From Cruorifilaria tuberocauda (Eukaryota > Nematoda > Chromadorea > Rhabditida > Onchocercidae), in NCBI GenBank assembly GCA_013365365.1, contig JABVXU010000201.1, forward strand, positions 1 to 64,000: a stretch of DNA of 64,000 nucleotides, given 5' to 3'. The notes beneath the pieces were generated by a model that was not told where the DNA came from, made no database searches, and saw nothing but the letters and a program-made list of their open reading frames with translations. Positions 38,801 through 52,643 of the stretch are shown here, one piece after another. Position numbers and translations under genes: made by a program. The stretch's first letter is position 1. Every line of letters begins with the position of its first letter.

Positions 38801-40206
38801 AGTACTTATTTTCAAAAAAGAAAAAGTTTATAATTTGAATTTTTTGCAAGATTAAAACGGTAAAAATTTTTCAAGCGAATAAATTGGATGGGATCATTAA
38901 CATTATCAAGCAAGGGAAATTAGTTTAGTCAATTGAAAAAAAAAAGAAACAAAATGCATTGTATTTTAATAATATGAATATTGAAAAAGAAGAGATTGAG
39001 AAAAAAGTGAAATAAGTAAAGGAAAAATGAAATTAGAGAAAGGAAGAAATATTGATAGATTATTTAAATAAGCAATGATTATGACGTATCTTCACATTTG
39101 TGCACATAAGAGAACGAAAGCGAACGTTCATCGGAAAATGCTTTCTAAAAATTATAAAAGAATTGTCGAGAGAGAAAGAAAGAGTGAGGGAGAGAGAAAG
39201 AGAAGTAGAGGAAAAGGAAAGAGGAAAATTTTGAGGAGCATTTTTGATGTTAAATGAGAAAAAGGGACAGAAGAAGTAAAGGAAAGAAGAAAAAAACCGA
39301 AATAGATAGATGCGAAATGAATTTGCATAATTTAATAAATTAATATCTTCCTGCTCTACTTTTCTTTTTTTTCATCTCTAACATATTTGTTTGTTTTTTT
39401 AACAATCCTGAAAATATTGCCCTTTTTCTTTCCCGTCGGAGAAGAATTTCGAGATTTGATATGATGCAAAAAAGAATAAAGATACGGGAAAATTCGAGAT
39501 TCTTCATATGACAGTTAATATTTTCTTTCTTTTCCTTTCTTTAAAAACGTTTAAAGTCTTTTTTTATTATTTTCATTTCATTTTTTAAGTTGCGAAATAT
39601 TCCTTTTTATCATTTTATATTAATGACTGAAGCCATTATTGATTGAATTATGTTTTTAGAAATTGTAAAAGTGATGGAAGAAAGATGAACAAATATTGCT
39701 GTTGTAGTAATTAATATTTCTCATATTTTTATCATTTTTAGATTTTGAAAAAATTGACTAAAAAATATTTGGAGTCATTGAAAGATTTCATAAATTACTT
39801 TTTAAGAGTTTTAATTACTTAAATAGTATTTCGTTTATTTTTGCTGTGGGTGAAAAGCATTGATGCATATTAAACAGAGCCTTAAAGGTAACTATGGTCA
39901 CTAAGGTTTCTGTTATTACTTACTCTTTATTACTTCTTCTACTTTAGGATTTATTGAAATATCAGTGTAGTAAGTAGGGAGCAAAAAGGAGAAATGGAAT
40001 TAGAAATAATTCAGGAATAAGATCTAGTAACTTTTTTCTTTTTAGCTGTAACTAAATCTTTTCATCTTTATAAATGAATTAATTAGCAATTTTGTCTGTT
40101 TAATTTAATGATAGATCAAACATTCTTATGATAAGTACCAAGTATATGATTACTAAGTATATATGCTATTATATGGATTATTCCGGATGTTACAAATCAT
40201 TTCAGT

Positions 40207-40311
40207 AATATTCCATCCTGAATAGATCTATTAAACGGAGCCGAAAATTTCTCGCTTTAATAGTTTAAAATTTCAATTTCAATTTAATAGATCCATTCTG
40301 GTTGGAATAAT
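40207..40311. repeat. Imperfect 29-bp inverted repeat with about 47-base loop
   Basis: Arm 40207-40235 and the reverse complement of 40283-40311 match at 25 of 29 positions when aligned by eye; the inner 11 bases (GATCTATTAAA) are perfect. The size and shape resemble a miRNA precursor or a short foldback transposon relic. No target-site duplication was evident. Confidence 0.75.
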
Positions 40312-41043
40312 ATATAAATATGAAACATGCAAGCATGCAAGATAAAAGGGCAAATGCTCACATAATTGTAGCATAGGATTTTGAAAGCAATAAAATAAAT
40401 TCATGTAAGGCAGAAATGAATAAACGAGAAGAATGATTGATATTCAAGAACGGAACAGAATAACATGCAAAATTTTTAAAAATGAAAAAAAAATATAATG
40501 CTTTAGCAAAATTTTGTTCGATATCATCCACTCATTCTAAATAATCTCTCACTTCCCATTATTGATTCTCTATATTGGAGAATCCATTTAGAGATTTCGG
40601 AAAACTGGAATTCCTTTCTAAATATTTTCCAGAAGTTTAAAATGAAAACTGGAAGATCTTTTTTTTTAAATAAATGATACATGAAGGTTTTAGTTAGCAG
40701 ATTTGTTATGTAAAAATTACACTAATCTTTAAAATATTCAAAAGTGCTTTTTTATTTCAGACATATTCCCACTCTGCTATTCTTCTTTTCCGTTCTTTTC
40801 TTTCCGTAATACTCAACAGATGAGAGCACAAAAGAGAAAAGAAAAAAGAAGAAATAGAAGCGATTAAACTTGAACAAAAAAAAACAAAACAAAGAAAAGT
40901 AATTGAATTAAACAATTTAAAATCACATTTTTTCTTTTTCAACAAAATATGAAATTTTATCTCTGGTAAAATTTTCCTATTTTCCGGATTAGATTGTAAA
41001 TAATATTGAAAATTTTAGAAATATAAAATAAAAAGATTACCTA

Positions 41044-41150
41044 CCTCAGACCGCGATATAGTTGAATTTGATAGTCCTATGATTTCTAAATTTGATCTGC
41101 CAAATGAAAGTGATCAGTGGCGTTGCGTGCTTGCTCGGATTTGGTACTGA
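41044..41150 (-). promoter_or_regulatory. Possible non-coding first exon and TATA promoter of the Y-box gene
   Basis: A minus-strand donor, GAG|GTAGGT, lies at 41044. The sequence behind it is less AT-rich, lacks any ATG, and is preceded by TATAAA (41177-41182, minus strand) at a normal distance from a start near 41150. The next gene in this direction is the Y-box gene, whose first visible exon has an acceptor (CTTCAG) at 35060. The link across 6 kb is inference. Confidence 0.3.
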
Positions 41151-41182
41151 ATGAAAAATTAAGTGAACGGGAAGGTTTATAA

Positions 41183-44100
41183 ATTAGCGGGCGTATAGTG
41201 AAAAGAATTATGACCAATTGACCATTCGATTGTTTGACCCTAGCAATAACTGGAAATCGATAACTTACATATTGTTGTTATATTCATACTTTTTTATGTA
41301 AATCGATAGATGAATGACATGACCTCATTTAGCATCTTCATTTTAAGATTTTCCATCAAATGAGATGAAATATTTTCTTTTTTTACTTTGATCTCATCCA
41401 TAATATCTCTTCTTCTATCTTTCATAGTTAGTTTCCTAAGAAATGATGAAGTTTTGATAAGTAATAGTAGTAATGGTAATGGGAATAAAGTTGACAATAA
41501 TGATAATGATAGTTGTAAGTTAAAATGGTAATAACAATGATAGGAGTGATTATAATGAGTTATTTAGTAAGATGAATACTAACTGTAGCATCTGCAAAGT
41601 ATATAACAAGACTAAAAATGAATTTGAAGGAATTGAAAGAAAGGCAAATGAAAACTATAAATTGAAGAATTTGAAAAAATAAGAAAAAACATTAGATAGC
41701 ATTGAAAGCGAAAATAAAGATTGAAGAATAAATGACTCGACTCATAACCGACAAGTCTAGAAATTTGCATATTATGGATGCATGAGCAATTTTCAGAAAA
41801 GAAGTGATACAATTGATCCATCGAATAAAGGTCTATATTTTTTAATAAGAAATATAATACTAAACACATTATCACTTCAATCAATTTTTGAATTTGGAAT
41901 TTCTCAGATATCTTTGTTGCTTAGATTATATGTTTCAGGGTGATGAAATGATCAAAAGATTTGCTAAAATAATCACTTTCATAATCTATCAAAAATCTTT
42001 ATTTATATTTTTGAAAGCTTATTGTTATGCAATTTAAAATCATTCGTACTTATACAAGTAATACTTCATGCGTTTCATTTCCATCGTTCTTGCATTTGAT
42101 CAATGATTAAGGAGTGAAAAAAGGCAAATATCGAGGAATCATTCTATTGATTCTTAGGTTAACTCTTTTTTGAATTACTTTTCATAAATTTAATTCCATA
42201 AATTTATCATCAAAACTTGAAATAGCAGGAAGAATTTCGAGATGTGAGCATTTTTATTTGTTCAATCATACGTATCATTTTTGATAAGACAAAGAGAATG
42301 GAAAAGATTTGTATGCGCATGCATATTTATCATTTATCAAATCTTTGGGTATCGAAATTGTATGATTTTTTTAAAGTAAAGTTAAATTTTTCGCAAACAT
42401 ATAGATTCAGTTTCAAAATTTGAAAAAACAAAGAAATATCAAAATATTTCATAGAGTATTATGATAAAATTATCAAACATAAATCATTTATCAGTAAGAG
42501 ATTAAAAATGCACTAATAATATATCTTCAAAATGTTCTCTAAGAATTTGCAACATTGCTAATGGAACTGTTAAAAACTTGCCTTCAATTGATAATTAATG
42601 ATCACATAAGAGACAAGTAGAAATGATATTATAAAGAATAATCTTCAAATATTTTTTCTACTGCAAGTAACAGACAGCAAAATTATTCATAAAATCAAAA
42701 ATGACAATAACAGGAACTATTTTCATTATAAAAATTGAATTTGAATTCATTAACCTTTAATAAATTCTAATAATTCATTTTACATTTTAATAAGAAAATT
42801 TTTGTTAGTTAACCAATACAATATATGTGCTCATATTTTTGTCGTCGACAATTTGATGACATAAAATATTAATAATGGAAATTGTAATAATAATAACAAC
42901 AGTAATAATAACAATTATAATTAATAATAATGAATGAATAAATAATGCACATGCATAAACGGTTGCTATTAAATTTCGACGTTAATCATTTGCTAGAATT
43001 ATCCGTTTATCAGGAAAGTATGCTTATCAGTGGTAGCAAACATGCAGGAGAAATAATTAAAACGAATTTTCAAATTTGAATAAATAATTAATTGTAAAGG
43101 AAATGCTGACAAGTCAAATAAAAATTAAGGTATTTTATTTCGTCCATACAGGTAAACTGTGAGAAATAAGCATAAATGAACTTTTGAAAACTGATTATTG
43201 AATTTCTATCTTATCAGTGATACTTTAATGAAGACTATCAATCTTTCTCATCTTAATTCATATACCGGCAATTGCTATAATACAAATTTATATCCCAGAA
43301 TTTTAACTATTTATTCTCTGGGAGATATCGGCGAATGAAAAAAGAACAGTAGACACATAAAGCCTACAAAAATCGCATAAATCCTAAAATAAATTTTAAC
43401 TAACAAAAGAGAAGAAAAGTTCACTTCTTACAATTATTAATGAATTTATTAATTAATTTCAGTACTTTTTTCTCTTGAAAAGCAACGTATAATGAATTTA
43501 ATAAATATTTTTCATGAAATGCAAAAAATTTGAAATTTTTTTTACAGTGATTTTCTTCATTGAAAAATTTCTCTAACTAAAATTACTGAAAAATTGATTA
43601 TCAGATTGATTATGTGAAACAAACAAAAAAAAAAACTGATTATCGATGAAACAATGTGTCTAGTTAACAATTCAAACTGCAAATGCATCAATGTATTAAC
43701 GAATTAAACTGATAAACAACATGACGACTAGTTGAAGGTTTTTTTTTTCAGTCAATAATAAATGTTTTTTATCATGAAAGAAAGTGATAAAATGCAGCCA
43801 ATCAATAATTTATATCCTTTACAACATAACCGTTCACTACGTTGATAAATTGAATCTATTTGACTTGATTCACGTTTTGAAAAATCAATATTGCAAGATG
43901 CTGGTAGAATAGGCCATTTAATCAACAACATATCATATATCGCACTACGACTGATCCAAAATAATCGATTGATAAACTGAAATTTTAGTTAAGACAAAAT
44001 TAAAACGCAGATGTATAAAGCATGAAATATTAACTTTTATTTAAGAGATTAATTATTAAATTATTGAATATTTTGAAGTGTTATAGTTGAGGAGATATTT

Positions 44101-44444
44101 TAAAAGTTATTGAGCATTAAGTATTATTTAATATTGTGTCATAGATTATAGATTACTTTTTTCGATCAATGAAAATAATCATCTAATTTACAATTTTATT
44201 TGAAAGAAAAAATCAAATAAAAAAATTTTATGAGTTATTTTATGAAATTAACAAGTATTTTTATCTAAGATATTAAAATTATAAACACAAACATATTGAT
44301 TAGTTGCGAAATTTTCATCAAATGTTGTTATTCATAAATAACCAAATGTCGATCAAGTATTAATAAATAACCAAGTATTGATCAAATATTAATAAATAGT
44401 TAATTATTGATTAAATAATGATAAATAATTTGTGATTAATGAAG
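41183..44444. other. Intergenic AT-rich region
   Basis: No exon was supported on either strand. TGATAA/TTATCA words are frequent, along with short (AAT)n and (ATAATG)n tracts, for example near 42860-42940. Confidence 0.4.
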
Positions 44445-47400
44445 TCAGCTTACATTTTCACTGTTTTTTCCGCAAAGATAGCCATAATTTCGAATGCTAC
44501 AGTCAGCAAATTTATCCATACTTCTGAAATCAAAAGAATAAAACATAGTATAAAAAAATAATGGATTACTCTTAATTATTCTTTTCTGCTAAAGTTAGGT
44601 TTTTAGAAGTTTTTAAAAGTTTGAAAAAATCTTTCGTTCACAATTTAAGAAGAATAACTTACTTTTTTGTTTATTTACAAATCATTATTTATTCAAATTG
44701 CAAAATGCTCATAGTTTTCTGTAAAAATTAAGAATTTAAACTAATCAATAACTGAATAGACTAATTCACAATTCTATTTTTGTAATAGCATAATTAAGAA
44801 TTAACTAATTATACTATTTAAAATGCAATTCAAGAATTCAAGAACTAACGTGCATACTCTCTGAAGAGCTGTTGGTGACACATTCATTGCTAGAAATTTG
44901 ATTCGTTCACGTAACTCATAACTTTGTTTACGACAGTTTGACGTCAAATTGTTAATATTCACTCGCCAACACGGAAATTGTGCTTGCAGTACTAAAATTT
45001 ATTTATTTCTTTACTTATTAATTATTTCATTTATCAATTTAGTTTTTTTCCAAATTCATTTTTCGATTTTATTTGTTTATTCATTTTTCTTCTCTAACTT
45101 ATTCGTTATTTCTCTTTGGGTAATTATTATTCATTTTTGCTTCACTAGAGAAACTAAATTACTGAAGAATAGCGAAATATATAAATTGAAATTTATGTGA
45201 ATGATAAGTTTGATAGTGATAAAACTGATAAGTTCCAACTGAAAGCAAAAATTTCTTGACTATGATTACGACTATTTTTTTAACAATTTTAATACAATTC
45301 TCGCATATTGCAGTTGATGAAATTAAGCTGAATTCTAATTAGTTTTTTTATAAATTTCGTTAAATTGAATTTAAATTTAAAAGGAAAACATAACGAATTT
45401 TAAAAGGAAAATTTCCGGCAATCAAATTTTATTTTCGAATAATAAGAAAAAATGTTTTACATGGATTATTTTGATTTTTTTTAAATCTTTTAATAAATTC
45501 TATTCAATGAATTTGAAATTCAGTAATTCAGTTTGATGGTTATTCTGGTCAATCAATTTTAGAGCACAAAATGGAATTTAAACTTTCCAATAACTTCGAA
45601 TATTACAACAACTATTATTTGAAAATAAACCTAAAATTCAAATATTCGAAATAAATTAAACAAATCAATCAATAAAAATCTATTTGTTATTTCATATATT
45701 TTAATCCAAAATTGTTTTTTTTTAATAAATGAAAACAATTAGCTTTTATTGATCAAGAATTCATGGCTTAATAAATTTCAGTCGAATAAAAAATTTTCAT
45801 AATTTAGAAAGTTCAAATTCATTCAGAAATATAACTGATGGAAAGATCAATCTCAATTAGCTTTTACCAACAAAAAGAATTCATGGATTAATAAATTTCA
45901 GTAAAATAAAAAAATTTCACAATTTAAAAAGTTCAACTTTCAATTTTATATGGAATATAAACAATTACCATGTAAATTCAAACATATTTCTCGCCACGGT
46001 AAAAGTCCCAATTCCAAAATTTTTCGTTCATTTGTTTTATTACAACGAGCAAGACATTCAAGCAATAAATCATTACTCCTAAAAATTATTCCACAATTAT
46101 TTATCTCGCTTTTCTGAAAAAAAAAAAAACAAAACGAATTATTTAAAATAAAAATTCATTTTGAATTTAATTATAATCTTAAACTGAAACAAAATTTTTT
46201 CATTTTATAAAAGAAATTATTGAAAAATCAAAAATCATTTAAAAGAAAAAAATGACGCGAAAAAAAAAACTCTTTGAGAAAGTCCCTTAAAGTAACAAGA
46301 GTAATTTTTTTTGTCTTTTTTTTTTCGTCATCAAGAATTTTTTCCATTTCAAAAAAAAAAGTGCCATCACTAATAGCGCAATTTACACCAGAGCATCAAT
46401 CACTCATTAGATAAGATAATCGTTAATCATCACTAATCCATGCTCCACTCTGAACTCGAACGTTAATCCGATTTTATGAATGCGACGGCATAAGTGCTTC
46501 GTCAATTTCAGTGCAAATCATCAAAGATGCTATCCGATTGATCATAAATCATTAACACACTTGTTATCATTGATGTGATAGATGGAATTTATATTACACT
46601 AATAAATATTTACTCACTTATAGCTAAATATTTTTCTTTTTTAAATTTTAAGTTTAATAAATTGAAAAATTTCAAGTGAAATAAAACAGATACGATTATT
46701 TTGATCTTTTTCTTATCATTATTATTCTTTTATTATTAGTAATTCAAATAAAAAGAAAAAACAGTTAAATAATTTTAAAAATTGTTATCCGATAAATGCT
46801 CAAATTTTTAATTTCTTTTTTAATATTTGAAAATTTGAAAAAATTCGCTGATAAGATTAATTTGAAAAATATGAGATTTATTAATTCGAATAACTTTAAC
46901 CGTATCATTCATGTCTTAGATATATTTTATCAGTAATATAGGATTGCTTATCAAAGTTTCATTTTTTTATACATTTAGAAAAAGTGGAACATTTTTATTT
47001 GTGAAAAATTAACGAAATAAATTAATTCTAACGAATATTTCACATTTTATAAAGCAAGAAATAACTGTAGGAAAAATTGAATTCTCATCCTATACTTTTT
47101 GTTAATATATCAGATAAAAATAATGTTTGATAAAAAGTTCCAGCTTTAGAAAATCGAAATTAGTTCATTCATTCTTTCTCCCTCTCTTCCTCTTTCTCTC
47201 TCTCTCTCCCTCTCTCTTGTTCATATTTTTTCCTTATTTCTTTTATAGTTCATTTGAAAAGTATATGGATGAATTAAATTGTGCAATTTCATTCTGATAA
47301 AAGTATATTACCTCAGGGAATATGTATCTATAGGTGCTTTTCACACTTATTTCACTGTTAGCAAACATCGAAATTTGATTTAGAATTGTCATTTCTACTA

Positions 47401-48538
47401 AAATAACTTTTATAAGTAAAATTTTCATTTTCCATTTTTAAATATTAGATGATAAATAAATAAACTTTAATCCATCTATGATAATAAAAATGCGCATAGC
47501 GCCGAATATCCAATAAGGAATTAATATTCTCAGACTGAAAAGAGAAAGAGAAAGAGAAAAAAAGATCTCTCCCACTAATCTCTCTCAAGAGATAAAAGGA
47601 GGAGAGGAGAAATTTATAATTACAATCAATTATAATTACTGTGAGATTGTGTAAGGTACGGTATCTATCAAAAAGAAGTTATTTACAGAATTAGAACAAC
47701 AAAATGGTAAACAAATATGCAATAGAATTAATAACCTGAAAAATAATTTAAATTAATATTCCTACTTAAATTATTTTTACATTTTAAAATGAGGTGAACA
47801 AATATGTAATATAATTAATAAAGTAAAAAATAATTTAAATCAAAATTCTTTTTATTTTAAAATAATTTATTTAAGTATTCATTTCAAAAAATTTATTTAA
47901 ATGTTCATCTTGAAATTTATCAAAAAAAAGTAATAATAATAGGGTATGGAGTAAAGAGTAAAGAGTGAAAAGAGTAATTATCAAATTACATATAGTATAT
48001 ATTGTAAATATATTATTAACGAAGATAATAAAAGAAATTAACCTTTATTGTTTTCACGTAAAAAATTTCACTAAATTAAATTATATTTACTACCTGCAAA
48101 TTTCAATTGCCCGCTTGTGTGCAATTGTTTCGTTTCCGGTGGCTTTCAGGAGTGACAATAACGGAAATGCAAAATTCAATGACCATTCCTTCTCCATCTT
48201 AAAAGATAATAATAACAAAAGGATTACCTAATCAGTCAATTTAATTTTAATTAATAAATTAGAATTTAAATGATTAAAAAATAGCTTCAAACAGAAAACT
48301 GAAAAATCAAAGGTTACTTTTCATGATTCATTTTTAATAAAAGTCATTTTTCATTGTTTATTTTTAATTTAGCTATTCATTAGATATTAGATACCTATTT
48401 TTATTAAACTATTTTAGTAATAAGAGATACCTGTTGCATATGCGCATCTTTACACTTAAGCACACAGTGCGGTACACGCCATGCGGAATTACAACTTGAT
48501 AAAGGTAGTATGAAAATTACTATTAATTCAAATATCAT
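44445..48538 (-). CDS. Secreted cysteine-rich nematode protein (possibly CPG4/DUF19-like)
   Basis: Exons in transcript order: 48431-48538, 48094-48197, 45969-46078, 44850-44991, 44445-44523; phases agree and give 180 residues. The start opens a signal peptide (MIFELIVIFILPLSSC). The mature chain has ten or so cysteines, including two CxxxC pairs (VPHCVLKC and LLECLARC), later single Cys (WREIC, FPCWR, SNCRK, QRVC, ADCS, YLCG), and three possible N-glycosylation sites (NET, NKT, NLT). It ends ENVS-stop; the last GTAAGC could instead act as a donor. The Cys layout and size recall nematode secreted Cys-rich families such as CPG4 or DUF19, but I cannot assign one with certainty. Intron 2 is about 2 kb. 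The role is unknown; it should act outside the cell. Confidence 0.72.
47160..47222. repeat. CT-rich (CTCT)n microsatellite
   Basis: Pyrimidine-only run of about 55 bases, mostly TCTC, inside intron 2 of the secreted Cys-rich gene. A short AGAGAA-repeat lies about 300 bases further right (47538-47564), giving opposite-strand complementarity. Confidence 0.8.
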
Positions 48539-51500
48539 TTCAAATCCCAATTTCTCGGCTTTTTGTTTTTTAATTTCAATAAATTTTATGACTAAATTTG
48601 AATTACCAATAATTATTATTACCTGAAAATGTAATAATATGAAGCTATTCGTTTAATACACAAATAAATCCATTGATTACGATGATAACAAATAATGCTG
48701 ATAATATTAATATTAATATTAATAATAATAAATATTCAAGAAAAGATCAATTTGACAGATAAACTTTATTTGATTATTTTAATAATAAGAAATGCGCTGT
48801 TTTAAAATCTTAGAGATGAATACTGATTCTAAAAATAAGAAGAGAAGTAAAATTAAAAAAATGATAATTATAATGATAATGATAATATCGTAAATTACCA
48901 CAGATAGAAATCGAATTATATAAAAATAAATACAAAATATATGAAACTAATATTTTCAAATATATTTTCATTTATCTAATTCAGAAATTCATTCATTATT
49001 TTTATTTCGTTTAAATAACGTTATCTCATGGGAAATTGAAATGTGGCAGTTAATTTTTGGACAAATTCTAAAAATCAATGTTTTTATAGACGTTTGAAAT
49101 AAAAACTTTAACTGAAATTTATTTAAATTATGCTAAAAAAAGTTATACTAAATATGAATATTTTTAAAAGAAATTAAATCAATTTTCTTTTGTTTTTTAT
49201 TTGGCATTGTAATATTTCAAAGGTCGTATTGAAGTAGATTTCAAAATTTCGACATTTTCGGATTTCTTACTTCAGAAAATTTCTGGAACATCTCAAGTGC
49301 AATCTACAGTTTTGCTTAAATTTGTTATCCAAATATTTTAAAGAATTAATTTATTCTCATTTAAAAATCATCATTTTTAAATTTTGAAAATTTCATATTT
49401 AATATTAAGTAATTCGTTCAAATTATAATTTAAAATATGATGAAAGAAAATACTGCAATTTCTATTACACTGTTAATAATTTTTATCAGGGAATTTGATA
49501 AATTTTATCTGGTGCTTAATTAGATATTAAAGCATAGCAAGAGTATAACTGATAATATGCTTATTTTCAAAGTTAACAATAATCTTGAAAATTTTAATTC
49601 TTTCAAATATAGTTGAAATCTTGAAATATTAAAAATTTTCTCACTTTTTATCATTTTATCAAGCATATCATTATCAATTCGGTGAGGAACATAAAGTAAA
49701 TAAACTGAAAATGCAAAATTTAATAAACAAAATAACGATGAAAAGGTAAATAACAAATAAACGATAATACGGAATTAGGTATTACAATGAATTCATATGA
49801 GTAAATAAGAAAGTAACAGATAAGTTAACAAGTAAAATCGAAAATTAAAAAAAAATAAACCTGCATAATTTATGGAATGATATTTGTGCATTTGGAATAT
49901 AAGTAGGCGTGTATTGAAGGATAAATGTTTATTTAAGGCCTAAAGAAGAAGAGGTAAGTAAGTATCGAAAGGGCCTAACTCACTAAAATTGTAGTAATAT
50001 AAGAAAGCCTGCCTTGGAAAACGATATGCATTTTTTATTTAATCCTATAGGATCTAAATGAAATTATCCCTTCCGGGAAAATTCATTATCTTAATGAGTT
50101 CATATCGTCATTTTTTCTTCTTCAAATAATACTTGTAATAAAATCAAACAAAACTATTATCATTGAAGATCGATAAGCTGTAAAAAGAGTTTACAAAAAA
50201 AGAAAAAGAAAAATCAGTCATACATTTATCATTCGAAATCAACAAATTGACATTTAAATTTCAAAAGTAAATCAGATTTGAAATATTCTCGAAATTAAGC
50301 AGCAATTACTTTAAATTCAACGCATAGTAAAAAGCTTGAACTTAATATAAACATAGCTTATCCATTTGTAATGATAAAATTTTTCATATATCATATATCA
50401 TAACTTAAAGTGTAATTTGATTATTGAATAAAGAATAACTTAGCTATAAATTTTAAGGCTTAGTATATCAAAATAAGATAATAAAAGCTAATAAAATTCT
50501 ATTAAAATTTCATTTTTAAAGTCTTAAAATTAATTATAAAAGTATTTTCATTTCTTACTTTTTTTATTTCATAAATTTAGTATGCTTAGTTTTGAATGGA
50601 TAAAAAATCACTTATCAACTAATCATTTTCAACTAATCACTTATCATAAGTCCACTATCATAATTTTTAAATTCAGGTGCGAATGAAGCAGCAATATGAT
50701 AAAACTAAAATTTATTAACTTCGTATATAAACAAACTTGTTACTATCATGAGTTTTAGTTATTGGAGTTAATTTCGAAACTAAAGTTGAGCCTATTCCAA
50801 AAATTATTTAAATAAGTCCAAGGAATAAAATCTCAGGCACTAAATAGATTGTTTATTTGATAAACTTTTCTTATCATCTTTTTTTTGCTAATAATAATAA
50901 CTGATAAATATATCAAAATTTTATGAAGTATATTGTTTGAATCTTGAAATTAAAACTTAAATAAAAGTTTAAACAGTTTTAAAAGTTTAAAAATAAGTAG
51001 ATCAAAATGATATTTGAAATTATTACGTCTGGAAAATATTAACAAGCAAACGGATAGTTGATATTATCTGGAAGTTTAATGAAGTAAATTACTTAATTAG
51101 TTCAAGAATTCAATTCCTTCAATTACCTTAGTATAGCAAGTTTTTGTTTCTTCAATTGATCGATTCAACTGTACCTCAAATATTGTGATCTTATATTATG
51201 ACTGTGATTGCAATCAAATATTGTGATCTATCATGAACAGTGTATTTTTTGTAAAAATTTATAAAATATTTTATTGAAAGTTTCATCCTTCGTTAAATTA
51301 AAATATCATGTAGGTTTTCAATCGATCAATAAAATTAGTTTTTCGCTTTCTTTTTCTTCTCATCCATCAAATCGATCTTTCCGGTTGATTTAATGATTAA
51401 CAATTGAAATGAAAATTTTACTATTCCATTTTTGATGTTTCAAATTAGTGCACATGCATTTTAATAAAATTTACAATAATATGCTTTATCTTTTTCTCTT

Positions 51501-52026
51501 ATTGATATTATCGAAATGTTCTATTTGATAATTTTTGATCAATCGAAAAAGAATCAATAAAAATAAATTAATTTAGTTTCAAATGAAATAATGAGCTATT
51601 AAAGAATGAGTAACTTCAGTTAGTCATCAAGCTGGCATTTCCAAATTCAATTTCTACATAAGCTGAATTCAATGCTTCTCGAATCATCAAGCATTAGCTG
51701 AAATTTCTATTGAATTGAATAGCATGGTATATTTAAAATGAAAAAAAAAACAGTGATAGAGAATAATTTAAGATGCTAAAATTTATTAATTTTCTCTCCG
51801 TTAATTGAGATCAACAAAAAATTCAGAATATTAAATTGTTTATTCAATAAGTTTTTATCAGTTCTTTTCAATAAAAGTTTTCTGATAAAAGTTTTTGAAG
51901 TTTTGATATGATTTACGTTTACTTTCGAAGCAGTTAACACATAATTTTAAGAGCTATATCAGATTGCCCATTAAAAATAATTATGCTATTTACAAATATC
52001 TTAAATAAAATATGAACACGTGGACG
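48539..52026. other. Intergenic AT-rich region
   Basis: No exon was supported. The part next to the secreted Cys-rich gene holds repeated GATAAT words (48860-48895) and (AATATT)n (48700-48735), plausible as that gene's upstream region. Confidence 0.4.
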
Positions 52027-52143
52027 TTAGCTTTGCATAATGAATATGCGGTTTGGATTTGAGCCGTATTTTGATTTTTCCGGAACAGTGTAACGTGCGC
52101 GGGTTTTACGTGTGGCACTGAGTGAGGTTGATTGATCGTCCAT
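52027..52143 (-). CDS. 38-residue small ORF behind a good splice acceptor
   Basis: On the minus strand, ATCTTTTAG is followed after 11 bases by an ATG and 38 codons to TAA. The peptide is polar and basic (TRKTRARYTVPEKSKYGS, then NPNRIF) and the DNA is clearly less AT-rich than its surroundings, which argues for coding function. It may be a complete trans-spliced micro-gene, or one exon of a larger gene whose other exons I could not find. It runs opposite to dUTPase, about 500 bases away, so they may share a promoter region. No family was recognised. Confidence 0.45.
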   Translation of the reverse strand: MDDQSTSLSATRKTRARYTVPEKSKYGSNPNRIFIMQS

Positions 52144-52643
52144 TTGGGAAGTTCCTAAAAGATAATCTGATAAATGCAAAAATTTACTAGTATGGAAGAT
52201 GTTTGTTTTAATTCCTTATTCTTTTCGAAAGTTTCTTTTTTTGGAATAACCGGATTTTAGTTTCGCATTTTTAGCAGAAATTGGTGGAAATCATTTTGGA
52301 AGATACCACAACCTAACGATGCCGTTTCTATAGGAAAACACAAAGACTAGAGTGGAATGAAATTTTGCAGTTTTTAAGTCTTGACAGAAATTTGAAAATT
52401 TTTGCTTTCCCATTTAGACAATTTGATAATTCTGAATAGCAGTACTGATACATTACTTTACTATCGCTTTTGGGTACATCATATATCACCGTTTGATTTA
52501 TCGCATCTACACTAGATATAGAGTTTTACAATGTTGCACAAATGGGATAGCTTGGTTAACTGCTAAATAGCAACATCTATTTGTCACTAATGAAATTTGT
52601 TCTTTTTTTGGTTGAAACTTTCATGGAATTTTCAGGGTCCGCC

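Larger units (their letters stand above)
35060..41043. other. Long gene-free stretch, perhaps the first intron of the Y-box gene
   Basis: No exon was supported. It holds a CT-rich tract at about 35500-35640, an A/T-rich middle, GT/TG-rich blocks at 37.7-38.8 kb, GA-rich tracts near 38069-38083 and 39170-39235, and a hairpin at 40207-40312. If the exon proposed at 41044-41150 is real, this is a 6-kb 5' UTR intron. Confidence 0.35.

Noticed and set aside
41294..41884. Two minus-strand ORFs of 67 and 90 codons between the Y-box and Cys-rich genes
   Set aside because: Composition is that of AT-rich noncoding DNA (Phe/Leu/Ile/Lys), with no splice signals in matching phase.
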